DNA of 64,000 nt. It comes from Polaribacter huanghezhanensis. GTDB lineage: Bacteria > Bacteroidota > Bacteroidia > Flavobacteriales > Flavobacteriaceae. The notes below the pieces were generated by a model, which saw only the letters and a program-made list of their open reading frames with translations, was not told the DNA's origin and did no database searches. This document shows, piece after piece, positions 1 through 10,634 of the stretch (positions are counted from its first letter, which is position 1; each line of letters starts with the position of its first letter). The position numbers and the translations under genes were made by a program. The stretch spans positions 62,001 through 126,000 of the forward strand of contig NZ_CP128595.1 in assembly GCF_030444335.1 (NCBI RefSeq), read 5' to 3'.

Positions 1-194
1 AAGCTGCAGAAATGACTTTTGAAAACATTGTAAAAACTTCTATTTTTATTTCTGATATGGAAAATTTTGGAGCAATTAATACAGTGTACGCAACGTATTT
101 TAACGAAGCAACTGCACCTGCAAGAGAAACTGTAGAAGTTGCCAATTTACCTAAATATGTAAATGTAGAAATTAGTGTGATTGCTGTTAAATAG
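1..194 (+). CDS. RidA-family protein, C-terminal part (5' end outside window)
   Basis: The reading frame is open from the window edge to a TAA at 192-194, so this is the last 64 residues or so of a gene that begins upstream. The visible part matches the end of Rid/YjgF/YER057c proteins: a hydrophobic strand with ISDM, a loop with YFNEATAPARETVEVANLP containing the family Arg, and a final VEISVIAVK strand. Family members are small trimers that hydrolyse reactive enamine/imine intermediates made by PLP enzymes. The in-frame ATG at 12 is internal. Its 3' end overlaps the 3' end of the convergent methylglyoxal synthase gene by 8 bases. Confidence 0.85.
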   Translation, partial: AAEMTFENIVKTSIFISDMENFGAINTVYATYFNEATAPARETVEVANLPKYVNVEISVIAVK

Positions 195-549
195 CTTTAA
201 TTAATAAATCTGCAGTTGCAGGATTTGTTGCCAAAGGTACATTGTGCACATCACAAATTCTTAACAACATTATAATGTCTGGTTCATGCGGATGTTTTGC
301 ATGTGGATCTCTAAAAAATAACACCATATTACATTTACCTTCTGCAACTCTACTTGCAATTTGTGCATCACCTCCAATTGGTCCTGATAAAAATTTAGTA
401 ACTTTAAAACCCGCCTTTTCTGCTTTATCCCCTGTATTTCCTGTAGATACAAGATTAATTCTTTTTTGTAAAAGAGCCTCTTTGTGCTCATTTAAAAACT
501 GAACCATCTCTGCTTTTTTACCATCGTGGGCAATAATTGCTATTTCCAT
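187..549 (-). CDS. mgsA: Methylglyoxal synthase
   Basis: Converts dihydroxyacetone phosphate to methylglyoxal and phosphate, a bypass of lower glycolysis. The 120-residue protein carries the family features: HDG near residues 8-10, the phosphate loop STGNTG at 35-40, GPIGGDAQ at 56-63 whose Asp61 corresponds to the catalytic base, and PHEPD at 87-91 with His88 and Asp91. It is shorter than the E. coli enzyme, as is usual when the N- and C-terminal extensions are absent. It lies just downstream of gap and pfkA on the same strand, which fits a shared role in triose-phosphate handling; co-transcription is an inference (about 85 bases separate it from gap). Confidence 0.93.
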   Translation of the reverse strand: MEIAIIAHDGKKAEMVQFLNEHKEALLQKRINLVSTGNTGDKAEKAGFKVTKFLSGPIGGDAQIASRVAEGKCNMVLFFRDPHAKHPHEPDIIMLLRICDVHNVPLATNPATADLLIKAI

Positions 550-633
550 ATAAAAATTTAATTATTGTTAAAAATAAAAAAAACCTGACAGAAAAAATAC
601 TATCAAGCTTTGTATATTTTAAATTTATTTCTT

Positions 634-1632
<999 letters not shown>

Positions 1633-1642
1633 TTATTTAGTT

Positions 1643-2626
1643 TTATGTAGACATAATATCAGAAACTCTTAAAAGTTCTTGATCTATAATATGTCCACCT
1701 TTTATTGCTTCTTTAAGTTCTGTAGTAATGACTTCGTTGTCTTTTAAACCAACCATGTAATTACTTTTATTTTCTAATAATAATTCTACTGCTTTTACTC
1801 CTAATCTACTTGCTAGTACTCGATCAAAACAACTTGGAGAACCTCCTCTTTGCATATGACCCAAAACTGAAACTCTTACTTCATATTCTAGCAAATTATC
1901 TTCTACATACTTTGCTAATTCGTACACATTTTTACCAGATTTATCACCTTCAGCAACAACAACAATACTTGATGATTTTCCTGAATTTTTACTTCTTTTA
2001 AGTGATTCTAACATCCTTTCTAATCCCAAGTTTTCTTCAGGAATTAAAATCTCTTCTGCCCCTGCTCCAACGCCAGCGTTTAAAGCGATAAAACCAGCAT
2101 CTCTCCCCATCACTTCAACAAAAAATAATCTGTTGTGCGATGAAGCCGTGTCTCTTATTTTATCAATTGCTTCTACAGCTGTATTTAATGCGGTGTCGTA
2201 ACCCAACGTATGTGAAGTTCCAAAAATATCATTGTCTATAGTACCTGGAATTCCGATTACTGGAAAATTAAACTCTTCATTAAAAATCATTGCTCCAGTA
2301 AAAGACCCATCACCACCAATTACAACAAGACCGTCAATATGGTTTTTTTTTAAATGTTCAAAAGCTGTTTTTCTGCCTTCAACGGTTCTAAAATCTTTTG
2401 ATCTGGCCGTTTTAAGAATAGTACCTCCTTTATTAATAATGTTATTAACCGTTCTCGCTTTTAGTTCGATAAAATCGCCTTCAATCATTCCTTGAAAACC
2501 GCGATAAATACCAACACATTCTTTTTTATAATATGCACAAGTTCTAACAACAGCTCTTATTGCTGCATTCATTCCTGGAGAATCTCCTCCAGAAGTCATT
2601 ACTGCTATTTTTTTTATTTCTTCCAT
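1643..2626 (-). CDS. pfkA: ATP-dependent 6-phosphofructokinase
   Basis: Phosphorylates fructose 6-phosphate to fructose 1,6-bisphosphate. The 327-residue protein shows GGDSPG at 13-18, the nucleotide motif GGDGS at 104-108 (Gly after Asp, as in ATP-dependent enzymes), PGTIDND at 127-133 with catalytic Asp131, the MGRDAG motif, and GHMQRGGSPS near the C-terminal substrate site. It precedes gap by 10 bases in the same direction. The gene start at the ATG complementing 2624-2626 follows an A+T-rich 66-base gap after the sugar-kinase gene upstream on the same strand. Confidence 0.97.
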   Translation of the reverse strand: MEEIKKIAVMTSGGDSPGMNAAIRAVVRTCAYYKKECVGIYRGFQGMIEGDFIELKARTVNNIINKGGTILKTARSKDFRTVEGRKTAFEHLKKNHIDGLVVIGGDGSFTGAMIFNEEFNFPVIGIPGTIDNDIFGTSHTLGYDTALNTAVEAIDKIRDTASSHNRLFFVEVMGRDAGFIALNAGVGAGAEEILIPEENLGLERMLESLKRSKNSGKSSSIVVVAEGDKSGKNVYELAKYVEDNLLEYEVRVSVLGHMQRGGSPSCFDRVLASRLGVKAVELLLENKSNYMVGLKDNEVITTELKEAIKGGHIIDQELLRVSDIMST

Positions 2627-2692
2627 AATCGAACTTACGAAGTTAAGAAATAAAAACTACTTTTTAATAGATTTTTAAGAGTATAAAAATCA

Positions 2693-3781
2693 CTATTGAG
2701 CTTGTATAAACTCTTTTATTTTAAAGAACTGTTGGGTGATTTTTTTTACAAAAACAAATTGATTCGTTGCCCTATCTAAATTATGCTTTTGATAGGTTGT
2801 TTTAAAGTAACTATCATTGTTTAAATAATCTGTTAAAAAACGCATTCCCATAATAAAAGGCAACACTTTTATACTTATTGGCAGTAAATTTATTTCTTGC
2901 TTTGTTGCACTTTTACAAGTTTGAAAAAAACCTTCTGTGTAACTTTTAAAAAACTCGAAATTAAATCCAATTTTAGTTGTATTTATTTCATCTTCATCTG
3001 CAGTATTACAAAGCGTTCTAATTGCATCGCCGTAATCGAAATGCAAAACGCCTTGCATTACGGTATCTGTATCAATTAAACACAGCGCTTTATTTTCTTT
3101 TGAAAATAAAATATTTGAAATTTTAGTATCATTATGTGTTACTCTTAACGGTAATTTATTTTGTTGAATTGCGATATCAATTTCTTGCATCTCTTCGATA
3201 TGCTCTTCTATAAAATGAATCAATTCTTTAGATTGATTTATTTTTTTTTCTGATGCATGTTGAAGCGCTTTTTTAAATTGATGATACCGTACAGTTACAG
3301 AATGAAAATCTTCTAAAATAGTGGTGATTTTTGCACTATCAATATCTTTGGTCAATTCTAAAAACTCGCCTGTTATTTTACCCGCTTCAAAAGCAATTTG
3401 AGTATTTTCAGCTTTTAAAAACGTTACTGATTCTTCGATAAAAATGGAGGCATTCCAAAAATTACCATTTGCATCTTCATAAAAAAAAGTACCATCTTTT
3501 GCTTTTACAAAACACAATACTTTTTGTTGAATTTCTTTTTGAGGTAAATACTTTAACTTTTGCTGTAAATGATTGCTAACAAAAATTTTATTCCCTATTA
3601 ATTTTTTCGCTTTCTTAAAAACAATATTGTTTATTTTTTGTAAAACGTACTGTGGTTTTTGTATTGTCTTAATTAAAAAAGTATCATTAATATGTCCAGA
3701 ATTTAGTTCTTGGAACGATTCAAATTCAGATTGAATTTCAAATTGATTAATGATGCTTTTCAATACGTTTTCCATTACCAA
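2693..3781 (-). CDS. Aminoglycoside-phosphotransferase-fold kinase, probable sugar 1-kinase (NahK-like)
   Basis: A 362-residue protein of the APH/choline-kinase fold. The catalytic loop is HNDTKISNIL at 216-225 with Asp218 as the base, followed by LIDTDT at 235-240 carrying the metal-binding Asp. The arrangement and the final LDRATNQF region resemble N-acetylhexosamine 1-kinases and the mucin-desulfatase-like kinases rather than antibiotic kinases. Its start overlaps by 7 bases the stop of the upstream nucleotidyltransferase gene, so the two form a translationally coupled pair: a kinase making a sugar 1-phosphate and a transferase making the nucleotide sugar. The substrate is not evident from sequence. 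M1 or M3 could be the start. Confidence 0.75.
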   Translation of the reverse strand: MVMENVLKSIINQFEIQSEFESFQELNSGHINDTFLIKTIQKPQYVLQKINNIVFKKAKKLIGNKIFVSNHLQQKLKYLPQKEIQQKVLCFVKAKDGTFFYEDANGNFWNASIFIEESVTFLKAENTQIAFEAGKITGEFLELTKDIDSAKITTILEDFHSVTVRYHQFKKALQHASEKKINQSKELIHFIEEHIEEMQEIDIAIQQNKLPLRVTHNDTKISNILFSKENKALCLIDTDTVMQGVLHFDYGDAIRTLCNTADEDEINTTKIGFNFEFFKSYTEGFFQTCKSATKQEINLLPISIKVLPFIMGMRFLTDYLNNDSYFKTTYQKHNLDRATNQFVFVKKITQQFFKIKEFIQAQ

Positions 3782-4677
3782 AGTTTTGGCGGATAAACAG
3801 CTTGGGCAATTAAGTCTTTTACTTTATTTACAACAATTTCTTTGTCTTCTTTATAAGTAACACCCATCCATTTTGCATCGGTGCTCAATACTTTCACCTG
3901 AGCTTCATTTGTTTTTATCAAGTTGTCTACCACTAAGGGCAAAAAGAATTCTGCTTTTAATTCTTGACTACTTTCTTCTAAGAACACTTCGAACTCACGA
4001 TCTAGAAAATCTAAAAAAGTGGGTGTAAACCCAAAAAAATTCATAGATACAATAGTATCTCTAGACATAATTGCTTCTTTACCTTCTTCGTTTTCAAAAA
4101 CAATTTCTTCTCCTCTTTTTGTAATTGCTGTTCGTTCTATTATTTGTTGCAAATTGTTGTTTTCATCTGCAAAAGTTTCTCCTCTAGAAACACTTCCGTT
4201 ATCTGACAACGTATTGTAAATTGGGTACCCAATCATTGCATAATCTGTGGATGTTTCGTCTGCGTTCTTTAAGAAAGAAATAATTGTTTCAAAAGCATCT
4301 AACCCATAAAAATCATCCGCATTAATGACACAGAAATTATCCTTAATTATGTCTTTTGCAACTAACAACGCATGTGCTGTCCCCCAAGGTTTCACTCGTT
4401 GATTGTTACTATACTTTTCTGGCACTTTAGAAGTTTCTTGAATGGCGTATTCAACTTCTACTTTATCTTTTAATTTTGCGCCAAAATCGGTTTTTACTTC
4501 TTCTAAAATATCTTTTCGTACAATAAACACCACCTTCGTAAATCCAGCTTTTATTGCATCAAATAGAGAAAAGTCCATGATGGTTTCTCCGTGTTCTGAA
4601 ATCCCATCGAGTTGTTTTGTTCCTCCATATCTACTTCCCATTCCTGCCGCTAAAATTACTAGTGTAAAATCTTTCAT
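3775..4677 (-). CDS. Sugar-phosphate nucleotidyltransferase
   Basis: A 300-residue NTP-transferase of the GT-A-like fold. The signature LAAGMGSRYGGTKQ at 9-22 binds the nucleotide, KPWGTAHAL at 96-104 contacts the base, and NADDFYG at 119-125 supplies the metal-binding Asp. These are the hallmarks of enzymes such as GlmU N-domain and UTP:sugar-1-phosphate uridylyltransferases, but the exact sugar cannot be read. It overlaps the downstream kinase gene, and tamB lies only two bases upstream of its start on the same strand. Together with the kinase it could form a two-step sugar salvage route feeding nucleotide sugars to envelope or glycan synthesis (inference). Confidence 0.8.
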   Translation of the reverse strand: MKDFTLVILAAGMGSRYGGTKQLDGISEHGETIMDFSLFDAIKAGFTKVVFIVRKDILEEVKTDFGAKLKDKVEVEYAIQETSKVPEKYSNNQRVKPWGTAHALLVAKDIIKDNFCVINADDFYGLDAFETIISFLKNADETSTDYAMIGYPIYNTLSDNGSVSRGETFADENNNLQQIIERTAITKRGEEIVFENEEGKEAIMSRDTIVSMNFFGFTPTFLDFLDREFEVFLEESSQELKAEFFLPLVVDNLIKTNEAQVKVLSTDAKWMGVTYKEDKEIVVNKVKDLIAQAVYPPKLW

Positions 4678-4679
4678 AT

Positions 4680-7600
4680 TTAATTTTTGCTTTTTGTTGA
4701 TTTAAACTTCGTAAAACGATTTGTTTTTGCTGTTTTTACGGAGTCTTTTTCTTTTTTAATTACTTTCTTCTTTTTCAATCCTATTTTTCTAAGTAAATCA
4801 ACTAAATTATTAAAATCTACTTGATATGTTAAACCGATTCCTTGCGTATAACCTTCCTCTTCTGTTGAATACTGTATTTCGTTTTGACGATTAAAAATAA
4901 CGCCTCTAAAATTCCCTTTTTCGTTTAAAAGGACTTCAACTTTTACTTCTCCTACAACACTAGATTGCGTTTTAGAGCCAACTGGCACTCCAACTTTACC
5001 ATTTACAACAACTCTATCAGAAATTTGTGTACCTACCGCAAAATTTACCAAATCGTCATTTATCACATTATTTACATTTGTTTTATCGGTAATTTCATAG
5101 TTTACGTTAAATTGTACTTTGCCGTCTTCGCTACTAATTAAATCTGAAACTAAATTTGATATTGCATTTGATGTTGTCCCTAAAATGGCATTTGAACTAT
5201 TAAAATTAGATTTATCTGGATTATAAAATGTGTTTAACACAAGCAAAGATAAAAATTGTTTGGTTTTTTCGTTGACATCATTATCGTTTAATTTAAACTC
5301 TAACTCAGATGCAATTGTGTTGTTTACATTCGGAATCTCAATATCAAATTCTTGATTAGAGGTAAATAACCCTCCGCTAATTCTTGTAATTAAATTTACG
5401 GGTATTTTTCTGTTAGAGTTAAAATTTTCTAACAACATTGACGGATTTGCCTTTGTTGTATAAACTGCTGTAATATTTAAATCTGCATCAGACGGACTTC
5501 CATTCCATGAAATAGTTCCTCCTTTATTTACATTAAATGTTTTATTAACTAAACCCCCATATTTAAATTCATATTTTCCTTCATCAACAATAAAATTTCC
5601 ATCCATTCTAAACTTTCCTCTGGTGTCAATTTCTATTTTTAAATTTCCATTACCTCTACCATTTAGCAAACTACCGTTAGACTTATCAATAACTATTTCT
5701 GCAAGTGCATCTTTAGTAACTTCTAAATTGATGTCTAGTGTTAATCCTTTTAATGCATTTAACTGAAACTCTTGAATTTCTTTGTTGGTATCGCTTTTTT
5801 TATTGCTTCTAAATTGAATCAACTTGTAATTATCTACCATCTTAATATCATTCAATGGAATTACAAATTTTGTATTAGGATTTGTAGTTGCGTTTACATC
5901 AATAAACAAGTTGTCTGTAAAGCCATAAATTCTTGCATTTCCATTGATAAAAGCCGTTCCATAATACAAAGACTCTTCTGTTTCTTTAGTGTCTAACACA
6001 ACTAAATTGTTGGTTAAAATATTTAAATCCATATACCAAGATTTAAAATCCTTGTGTTTTATACTTCCACTAAAGTCTCCTCTCGTATTATATTTGGTGT
6101 CTAACAATTTTAGTTCTTCAAAAATAAACTTTTGTTGTTCTAACTTAATTTTTGTAATTCCCTCAAAATCATAATCAACATTTAAATACGGAAATAACAA
6201 ACCTGCGTCTTTTAATTCTAATTCACCTTCCATGTCCGGATTTCTTAAAAATCCTGTTACCTTAAAATTCCCAGATGCTTCTCCTCTTAATTTTGATAAC
6301 ACATCTTGCCCTAAGGGACTAAATGCTTTTAATTGAAATTTATCGAGTGTTACTTTTAAATCTACAACGGGCCGTTGGTTTGTAAAATCTATAGAACCGT
6401 TTGCAAAAATACTTTTACGATTCGAATTTTTTAAGGTTAAATCTACCGCGTATTTTTCATAGGAATTATTTCCAACAATATTTAAATCTAAATCGCCTTG
6501 CGCAAAAGAATTGATCTTAAAATTAGAAACCGATAAGTTTCCTTTCGGACTGTATTGCCCGTCTTTTTGTAAAAAATCTAACTGTCCGTTTAAAACTCCG
6601 TTTAAAGTCAAGCTATCTATTTCTGGCAACAAACTAGCTAATTTTACCTTCTTAAAATCGATCTTTAAATCTTTTTGAGTAGAATCTTTTACAACTCCTT
6701 TAAAGGTTATTTCTTGCTCTTTTGACCTTAAATAAAAAGGGCTAAAATTAAATTCTTTTTTCTTTAAATCGAAAACTACTTTATTGTCTTTATTGTCTTG
6801 CGGATTAATTTTCCAAATATTATTTTCAAAATCGAAACTAGATTTTTGAATTCCTAATACAGATTTTTTCTCTTTATTAAACGTATAATAAAAATCCATA
6901 TTAAAAACTTCATCCCTGTTTTTTACTCCAGTAAATTCTGATTTTACAAAAAGGGTATCGTTTCTTGTTTTATTAATAAGATTTAAATTATTTGCATTGA
7001 TAACACTTGACGTTAGTTTTTTAACACCCAAATACGTGTTGTATAATTTATTTTTGTTGTTTACATACAGATTTACTGTATCTAAAACATTGCCGTAAAC
7101 GATAACTTTTGGCGAGTTTAAATTAAATTTAAAGATGTTTTTATCAATATCAATTTCTCCGTTTAACTTGGTGTTTTTATCGATAAATATTTTAGGAAAA
7201 AACACATCAACAATTTGATTGTAAATACTAAAATCAAATTGTATAAACTGATTTGGCGCTACTTTATATGGATTAAAATTGGTGTAAATACTTCCTAAAG
7301 CATTTTGTGTGATTGGCAGCAACTCACTAAATCTAAAATTTCCTTTTAACCAGCCTTGAGCAATATCGTTCGACTCTGAATTTTTATTAATATCTATGGT
7401 TTTAATATTGTCTTTAACAGTAGATGTTACAACAAATCTTTTAAAAGCATACACTTGTTTTGGACTCGTATATTCTACGTTATTAAAAGTTGTTACTCCA
7501 ACAATATCATCAAACGTATTCCCAACAATATCAAATTTTAGTTCTCCTTTTATTTTAGAAATGCTATCTCTTGTAAACAAATTGGTTTTTACCAAATCTG

Positions 7601-9158
7601 CATTTTCAATAATTGCAGTAAAATCGAACTTATTTACTTTTGATGAAAAATCTGCCAAACCGTTAAATCGCATTTTTAGAAACTCGTCGTTTACATTTAG
7701 ATTTCCATTAAAAAGTTTGTTTTGAAATAATCCGTTTACATCCAAATCTTGATAGGTATATCCATTAAAATTTAGTTTTTTAATAACACCGATAATTCCA
7801 GTATTTATATTGTCAATTCTAAATCCTGTTCCGTTTACATCACCATTCAATGTGATTTTTCCAAAAAGTGGTTCTTTTAAGAATTTGCCAATATTAAAAT
7901 TGATCAATTCAATATTCCCTTTATAATTTGCATCATCTATATTGGCAATATTTGTAAGTTTTAAATCTGCTTTTGTGGTTCCTATTTTAGAAAAAACAGC
8001 AACATTTATATCTAAATTATTTTTGTTGATAAATGTTTTTCCTTTTAATGTAAAATCTCCTAATCTTTTAAACTCTGTGGGTAAGGTTTTACCTAATAAA
8101 TTGGGTAATACATTTTTTAATTCTTGATAATTTGCAGTTACGTTTTGTAAATCTCCATCAAAAGAAAACCCATTTTCTGTATTAATTGCATTTACAAATC
8201 TTAAATTTCCGTTGATTATCAATCCATTATCAGAAAAAACATCTAATTCATTTACTTTAAAATCATTTAGCGTTCCAACTAAATTTCCGTCTAAATTTAA
8301 GACATCACCTACGCCAAACTCGCCGTAAAAATTACTTAAATCTTCTAAAGAAACTCTACTCCTAGAAAAAGCTGCTTTTATTTGAACTTTATCATTAAAA
8401 TATTTTAAATTTTCTCTTTTATAAGTAAAAGAAATATCTGCATTTATTTGAGAAGTTTCTGTTTCTAATACTGTTTTTTGAAACAGCATATTGGTTGTTG
8501 TATATGTAAAATCTGTTGTTAAATTGGTGACTTGCAACCCATTCTTTTCTCTAAAATACAAGCCTCTAATTTTTGCAAAAACATCTGGTCCTAGAATTTT
8601 AAAATCACTTAAACTCCCTCCAGCATTTTTAACAAAAAAAGGAATACTATCATTTTTGTTAGTATCAATCAAGTTAAAATTTAAGTTGTTTACATATATA
8701 TTAGAACTGGTTAACAAGAATGGCGCTGCTAAAGAATCACTTGGCGAATTGCTATCAAAACTATCTATAAAAATGGATAAGTTATCATTTGTTTCTCCTT
8801 TGTAGGTTTTTAAATGAAAATCGACCCCGTCTAAAGAAACACTTCCTAAATTTACTTTATTATCGATTACTTTTTTTGCATTTAATAAAGAAGTGCTTAG
8901 TTTTTTTACAAAAATTAGCGTGTCGTTATGATGATCTCTAATTTCAACTCCTTTTAATCGCACCGATCCTAAAAAAGACAAATCGACTCTTTTTATAACA
9001 ATATTTGTGTTGTACGATTTCTTTAAACTTTTGGTTAATGTTCTTGCCAACCTTGTTTGTACACTTGGAATTGAAAAGATAATACTCATCAAAAACAAGA
9101 ATAACAGCACATAGGCTAAAAATCGTACAACTATTTTAATCTTGTTTTTAATAATCAA
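4680..9158 (-). CDS. tamB: Translocation and assembly module protein TamB (DUF490), AsmA-like envelope protein
   Basis: A 1,492-residue protein with one N-terminal membrane anchor (about residues 10-29) followed by a very long repetitive beta-rich region and a C-terminal DUF490/TamB domain (roughly 1,050-1,440), ending in a Lys-rich tail. TamB-family proteins span the periplasm as a hydrophobic groove and serve outer-membrane protein assembly and lipid transport. The first 100 residues resemble AsmA-like anchors. No tamA/BamA homologue is adjacent. It is divergent from tsaD with a shared 135-base promoter region; a minus-strand -7 type sequence (TATTTTTG, 9204-9197) is present there. Confidence 0.92.
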   Translation of the reverse strand: MIIKNKIKIVVRFLAYVLLFLFLMSIIFSIPSVQTRLARTLTKSLKKSYNTNIVIKRVDLSFLGSVRLKGVEIRDHHNDTLIFVKKLSTSLLNAKKVIDNKVNLGSVSLDGVDFHLKTYKGETNDNLSIFIDSFDSNSPSDSLAAPFLLTSSNIYVNNLNFNLIDTNKNDSIPFFVKNAGGSLSDFKILGPDVFAKIRGLYFREKNGLQVTNLTTDFTYTTTNMLFQKTVLETETSQINADISFTYKRENLKYFNDKVQIKAAFSRSRVSLEDLSNFYGEFGVGDVLNLDGNLVGTLNDFKVNELDVFSDNGLIINGNLRFVNAINTENGFSFDGDLQNVTANYQELKNVLPNLLGKTLPTEFKRLGDFTLKGKTFINKNNLDINVAVFSKIGTTKADLKLTNIANIDDANYKGNIELINFNIGKFLKEPLFGKITLNGDVNGTGFRIDNINTGIIGVIKKLNFNGYTYQDLDVNGLFQNKLFNGNLNVNDEFLKMRFNGLADFSSKVNKFDFTAIIENADLVKTNLFTRDSISKIKGELKFDIVGNTFDDIVGVTTFNNVEYTSPKQVYAFKRFVVTSTVKDNIKTIDINKNSESNDIAQGWLKGNFRFSELLPITQNALGSIYTNFNPYKVAPNQFIQFDFSIYNQIVDVFFPKIFIDKNTKLNGEIDIDKNIFKFNLNSPKVIVYGNVLDTVNLYVNNKNKLYNTYLGVKKLTSSVINANNLNLINKTRNDTLFVKSEFTGVKNRDEVFNMDFYYTFNKEKKSVLGIQKSSFDFENNIWKINPQDNKDNKVVFDLKKKEFNFSPFYLRSKEQEITFKGVVKDSTQKDLKIDFKKVKLASLLPEIDSLTLNGVLNGQLDFLQKDGQYSPKGNLSVSNFKINSFAQGDLDLNIVGNNSYEKYAVDLTLKNSNRKSIFANGSIDFTNQRPVVDLKVTLDKFQLKAFSPLGQDVLSKLRGEASGNFKVTGFLRNPDMEGELELKDAGLLFPYLNVDYDFEGITKIKLEQQKFIFEELKLLDTKYNTRGDFSGSIKHKDFKSWYMDLNILTNNLVVLDTKETEESLYYGTAFINGNARIYGFTDNLFIDVNATTNPNTKFVIPLNDIKMVDNYKLIQFRSNKKSDTNKEIQEFQLNALKGLTLDINLEVTKDALAEIVIDKSNGSLLNGRGNGNLKIEIDTRGKFRMDGNFIVDEGKYEFKYGGLVNKTFNVNKGGTISWNGSPSDADLNITAVYTTKANPSMLLENFNSNRKIPVNLITRISGGLFTSNQEFDIEIPNVNNTIASELEFKLNDNDVNEKTKQFLSLLVLNTFYNPDKSNFNSSNAILGTTSNAISNLVSDLISSEDGKVQFNVNYEITDKTNVNNVINDDLVNFAVGTQISDRVVVNGKVGVPVGSKTQSSVVGEVKVEVLLNEKGNFRGVIFNRQNEIQYSTEEEGYTQGIGLTYQVDFNNLVDLLRKIGLKKKKVIKKEKDSVKTAKTNRFTKFKSTKSKN

Positions 9159-9234
9159 TTTTTTATCTAAAAGTGGAATAATCAGTGAATTCTAATCAAA
9201 AATATAGCCATTCTTTGCAAAGAAAGTTGAAATT

Positions 9235-9267
9235 TTGATAACTATTGAATTTGAATCAATATTTTTG
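9235..9267 (+). promoter_or_regulatory. Bacteroidetes-type promoter for tsaD
   Basis: TTG at 9235-9237 is followed after 22 bases by TATTTTTG at 9260-9267, an exact match to the TAnnTTTG -7 consensus. Transcription would begin near 9274, about 20 bases before the TTG start codon of tsaD, giving a very short leader. Confidence 0.6.
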
Positions 9268-9293
9268 CAATACAATTTAAACCTTTTAACCTT

Positions 9294-10322
9294 TTGAGCC
9301 AAAAATCAATTTATATTTTAGGAATAGAATCTTCTTGTGATGACACGAGCGCATCTGTAATTTGCAACGGAAAAGTATTGAGTAATGTTGTCGCAAATCA
9401 AGAAATACATGCTAAATATGGCGGTGTTGTCCCAGAATTAGCGTCGAGAGCACATCAACAAAATATTGTTCCTGTGGTGCAACAAGCTTTAGAACAAGCA
9501 AATATTACTAAAAAGCAATTGTCTGCAATTGCTTTTACGCGCGGACCAGGGCTAATGGGTTCTTTATTAGTTGGCACTTCTTTTGCAAAATCGTTGGCGC
9601 TGGGTTTAGAAATTCCTTTGATTGATGTAAATCATATGCAAGCGCATATTTTAGCCCATTTTATTGAAGACTCAACCGCTAAAATTCCGCCTTTTCCATT
9701 TATCTGTTTGACAATAAGTGGCGGACATACACAAATTGTAAAAGTGACCCATCATTTTGAAATGGAAATTTTAGGAGAAACCATTGATGATGCAGTTGGC
9801 GAAGCTTTTGATAAATCTGCTAAAATTTTAGGATTGCCATATCCGGGCGGACCGTTAATTGACAAATACGCACAAGAAGGAAATCCGAAAGCTTTCAAAT
9901 TTACAAAACCAAAAGTGGGCGATTTAGATTTTAGTTTTAGCGGATTAAAAACTGCTATTTTATATTTTGTTCAGAAACAAGTAAAAGAAAATCCGAATTT
10001 TATTGAAGAAAACTTGGTTGATATTTGTGCATCCATTCAGTATACAATTGTAGAAATCTTAATGGAGAAATTAAAAAATGCCGTAAAGCAAACTGGCATC
10101 AAACATATTGCTATTGCTGGTGGCGTTTCTGCGAATTCAGAAATTAGAAAACGATTGCAATTGGCAGAGAAGCATTTTGGTTGGACAACCTATATTCCGA
10201 AGTTTGAATACACCACAGACAATGCCGCGATGATTGCCATAACAGGATATTTAAAATACCTAAACAACACCTATTCTGAAATCGGAATTACAGCACAAGC
10301 TAGATTAAAAGTTACCGAATAA
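9294..10322 (+). CDS. tsaD: tRNA N6-adenosine threonylcarbamoyltransferase
   Basis: Transfers threonylcarbamoyl to A37 of ANN-decoding tRNAs, acting with TsaB and TsaE. The 342-residue protein starts with GIESSCDDTS (10-19), has the metal-binding pair His114 and His118 in VNHMQAHILAH, the ATP-binding ISGGH at 141-145, and the third metal ligand Asp309 in TTDNAAM. The start is a TTG at 9294; no in-frame ATG lies nearby upstream, and the family N-terminus aligns with it. The gene is divergent from tamB. Its TAA at 10320-10322 is 34 bases before a small membrane-protein gene. Confidence 0.96.
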   Translation: MSQKSIYILGIESSCDDTSASVICNGKVLSNVVANQEIHAKYGGVVPELASRAHQQNIVPVVQQALEQANITKKQLSAIAFTRGPGLMGSLLVGTSFAKSLALGLEIPLIDVNHMQAHILAHFIEDSTAKIPPFPFICLTISGGHTQIVKVTHHFEMEILGETIDDAVGEAFDKSAKILGLPYPGGPLIDKYAQEGNPKAFKFTKPKVGDLDFSFSGLKTAILYFVQKQVKENPNFIEENLVDICASIQYTIVEILMEKLKNAVKQTGIKHIAIAGGVSANSEIRKRLQLAEKHFGWTTYIPKFEYTTDNAAMIAITGYLKYLNNTYSEIGITAQARLKVTE

Positions 10323-10356
10323 TTTAAGTATCTTTAAATAACTAAAACTTAAAATT

Positions 10357-10578
10357 ATGAAAACCAAAACGATTGTTTCACTTTTTTTTGTATTGATTAT
10401 TGTTATTTTCTCCTTACAAAACTCAGAAATTACAGATGTAGATTTTCTTTTTTGGAAAATTTCTGTTTCTCGGATTCTAATCATTTTAGGAAGTTTTTCT
10501 TTTGGTGTATTGGTTGGTATTTTGGTTTCTATGGTAAAAAAGACAACCACAACAAAAGAGACAAAATCAGAAGCATAA
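10357..10578 (+). CDS. LapA-domain (DUF1049) small membrane protein
   Basis: A 73-residue protein with two predicted membrane helices (about residues 6-22 and 39-60) separated by QNSEITDVDFLFWKISVS, the characteristic loop of LapA/DUF1049 proteins, and a short cytoplasmic tail rich in Thr, Lys and Glu. In Enterobacteria LapA works with LapB in controlling LPS synthesis, whereas in Bacteroidota these short proteins usually occur alone and the role is unproven. It follows tsaD by 34 bases and is closed by a strong terminator, so it probably shares the tsaD transcript. Confidence 0.75.
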   Translation: MKTKTIVSLFFVLIIVIFSLQNSEITDVDFLFWKISVSRILIILGSFSFGVLVGILVSMVKKTTTTKETKSEA

Positions 10579-10618
10579 AAAAAAGCGAGCTAATTTTAAG
10601 TATTAACTCGCTTTTTAT
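10578..10618 (+). terminator. Bidirectional intrinsic terminator between the LapA-like gene and the S1/P1 nuclease gene
   Basis: The arms AAAAAGCGAG (ending 10589) and CTCGCTTTTT (10607-10616) pair around a 17-base loop, with A-runs and T-runs on both sides so that it can stop transcripts from either strand. Confidence 0.8.
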
Positions 10619-10634
10619 TTTTATCAATTTCTTT

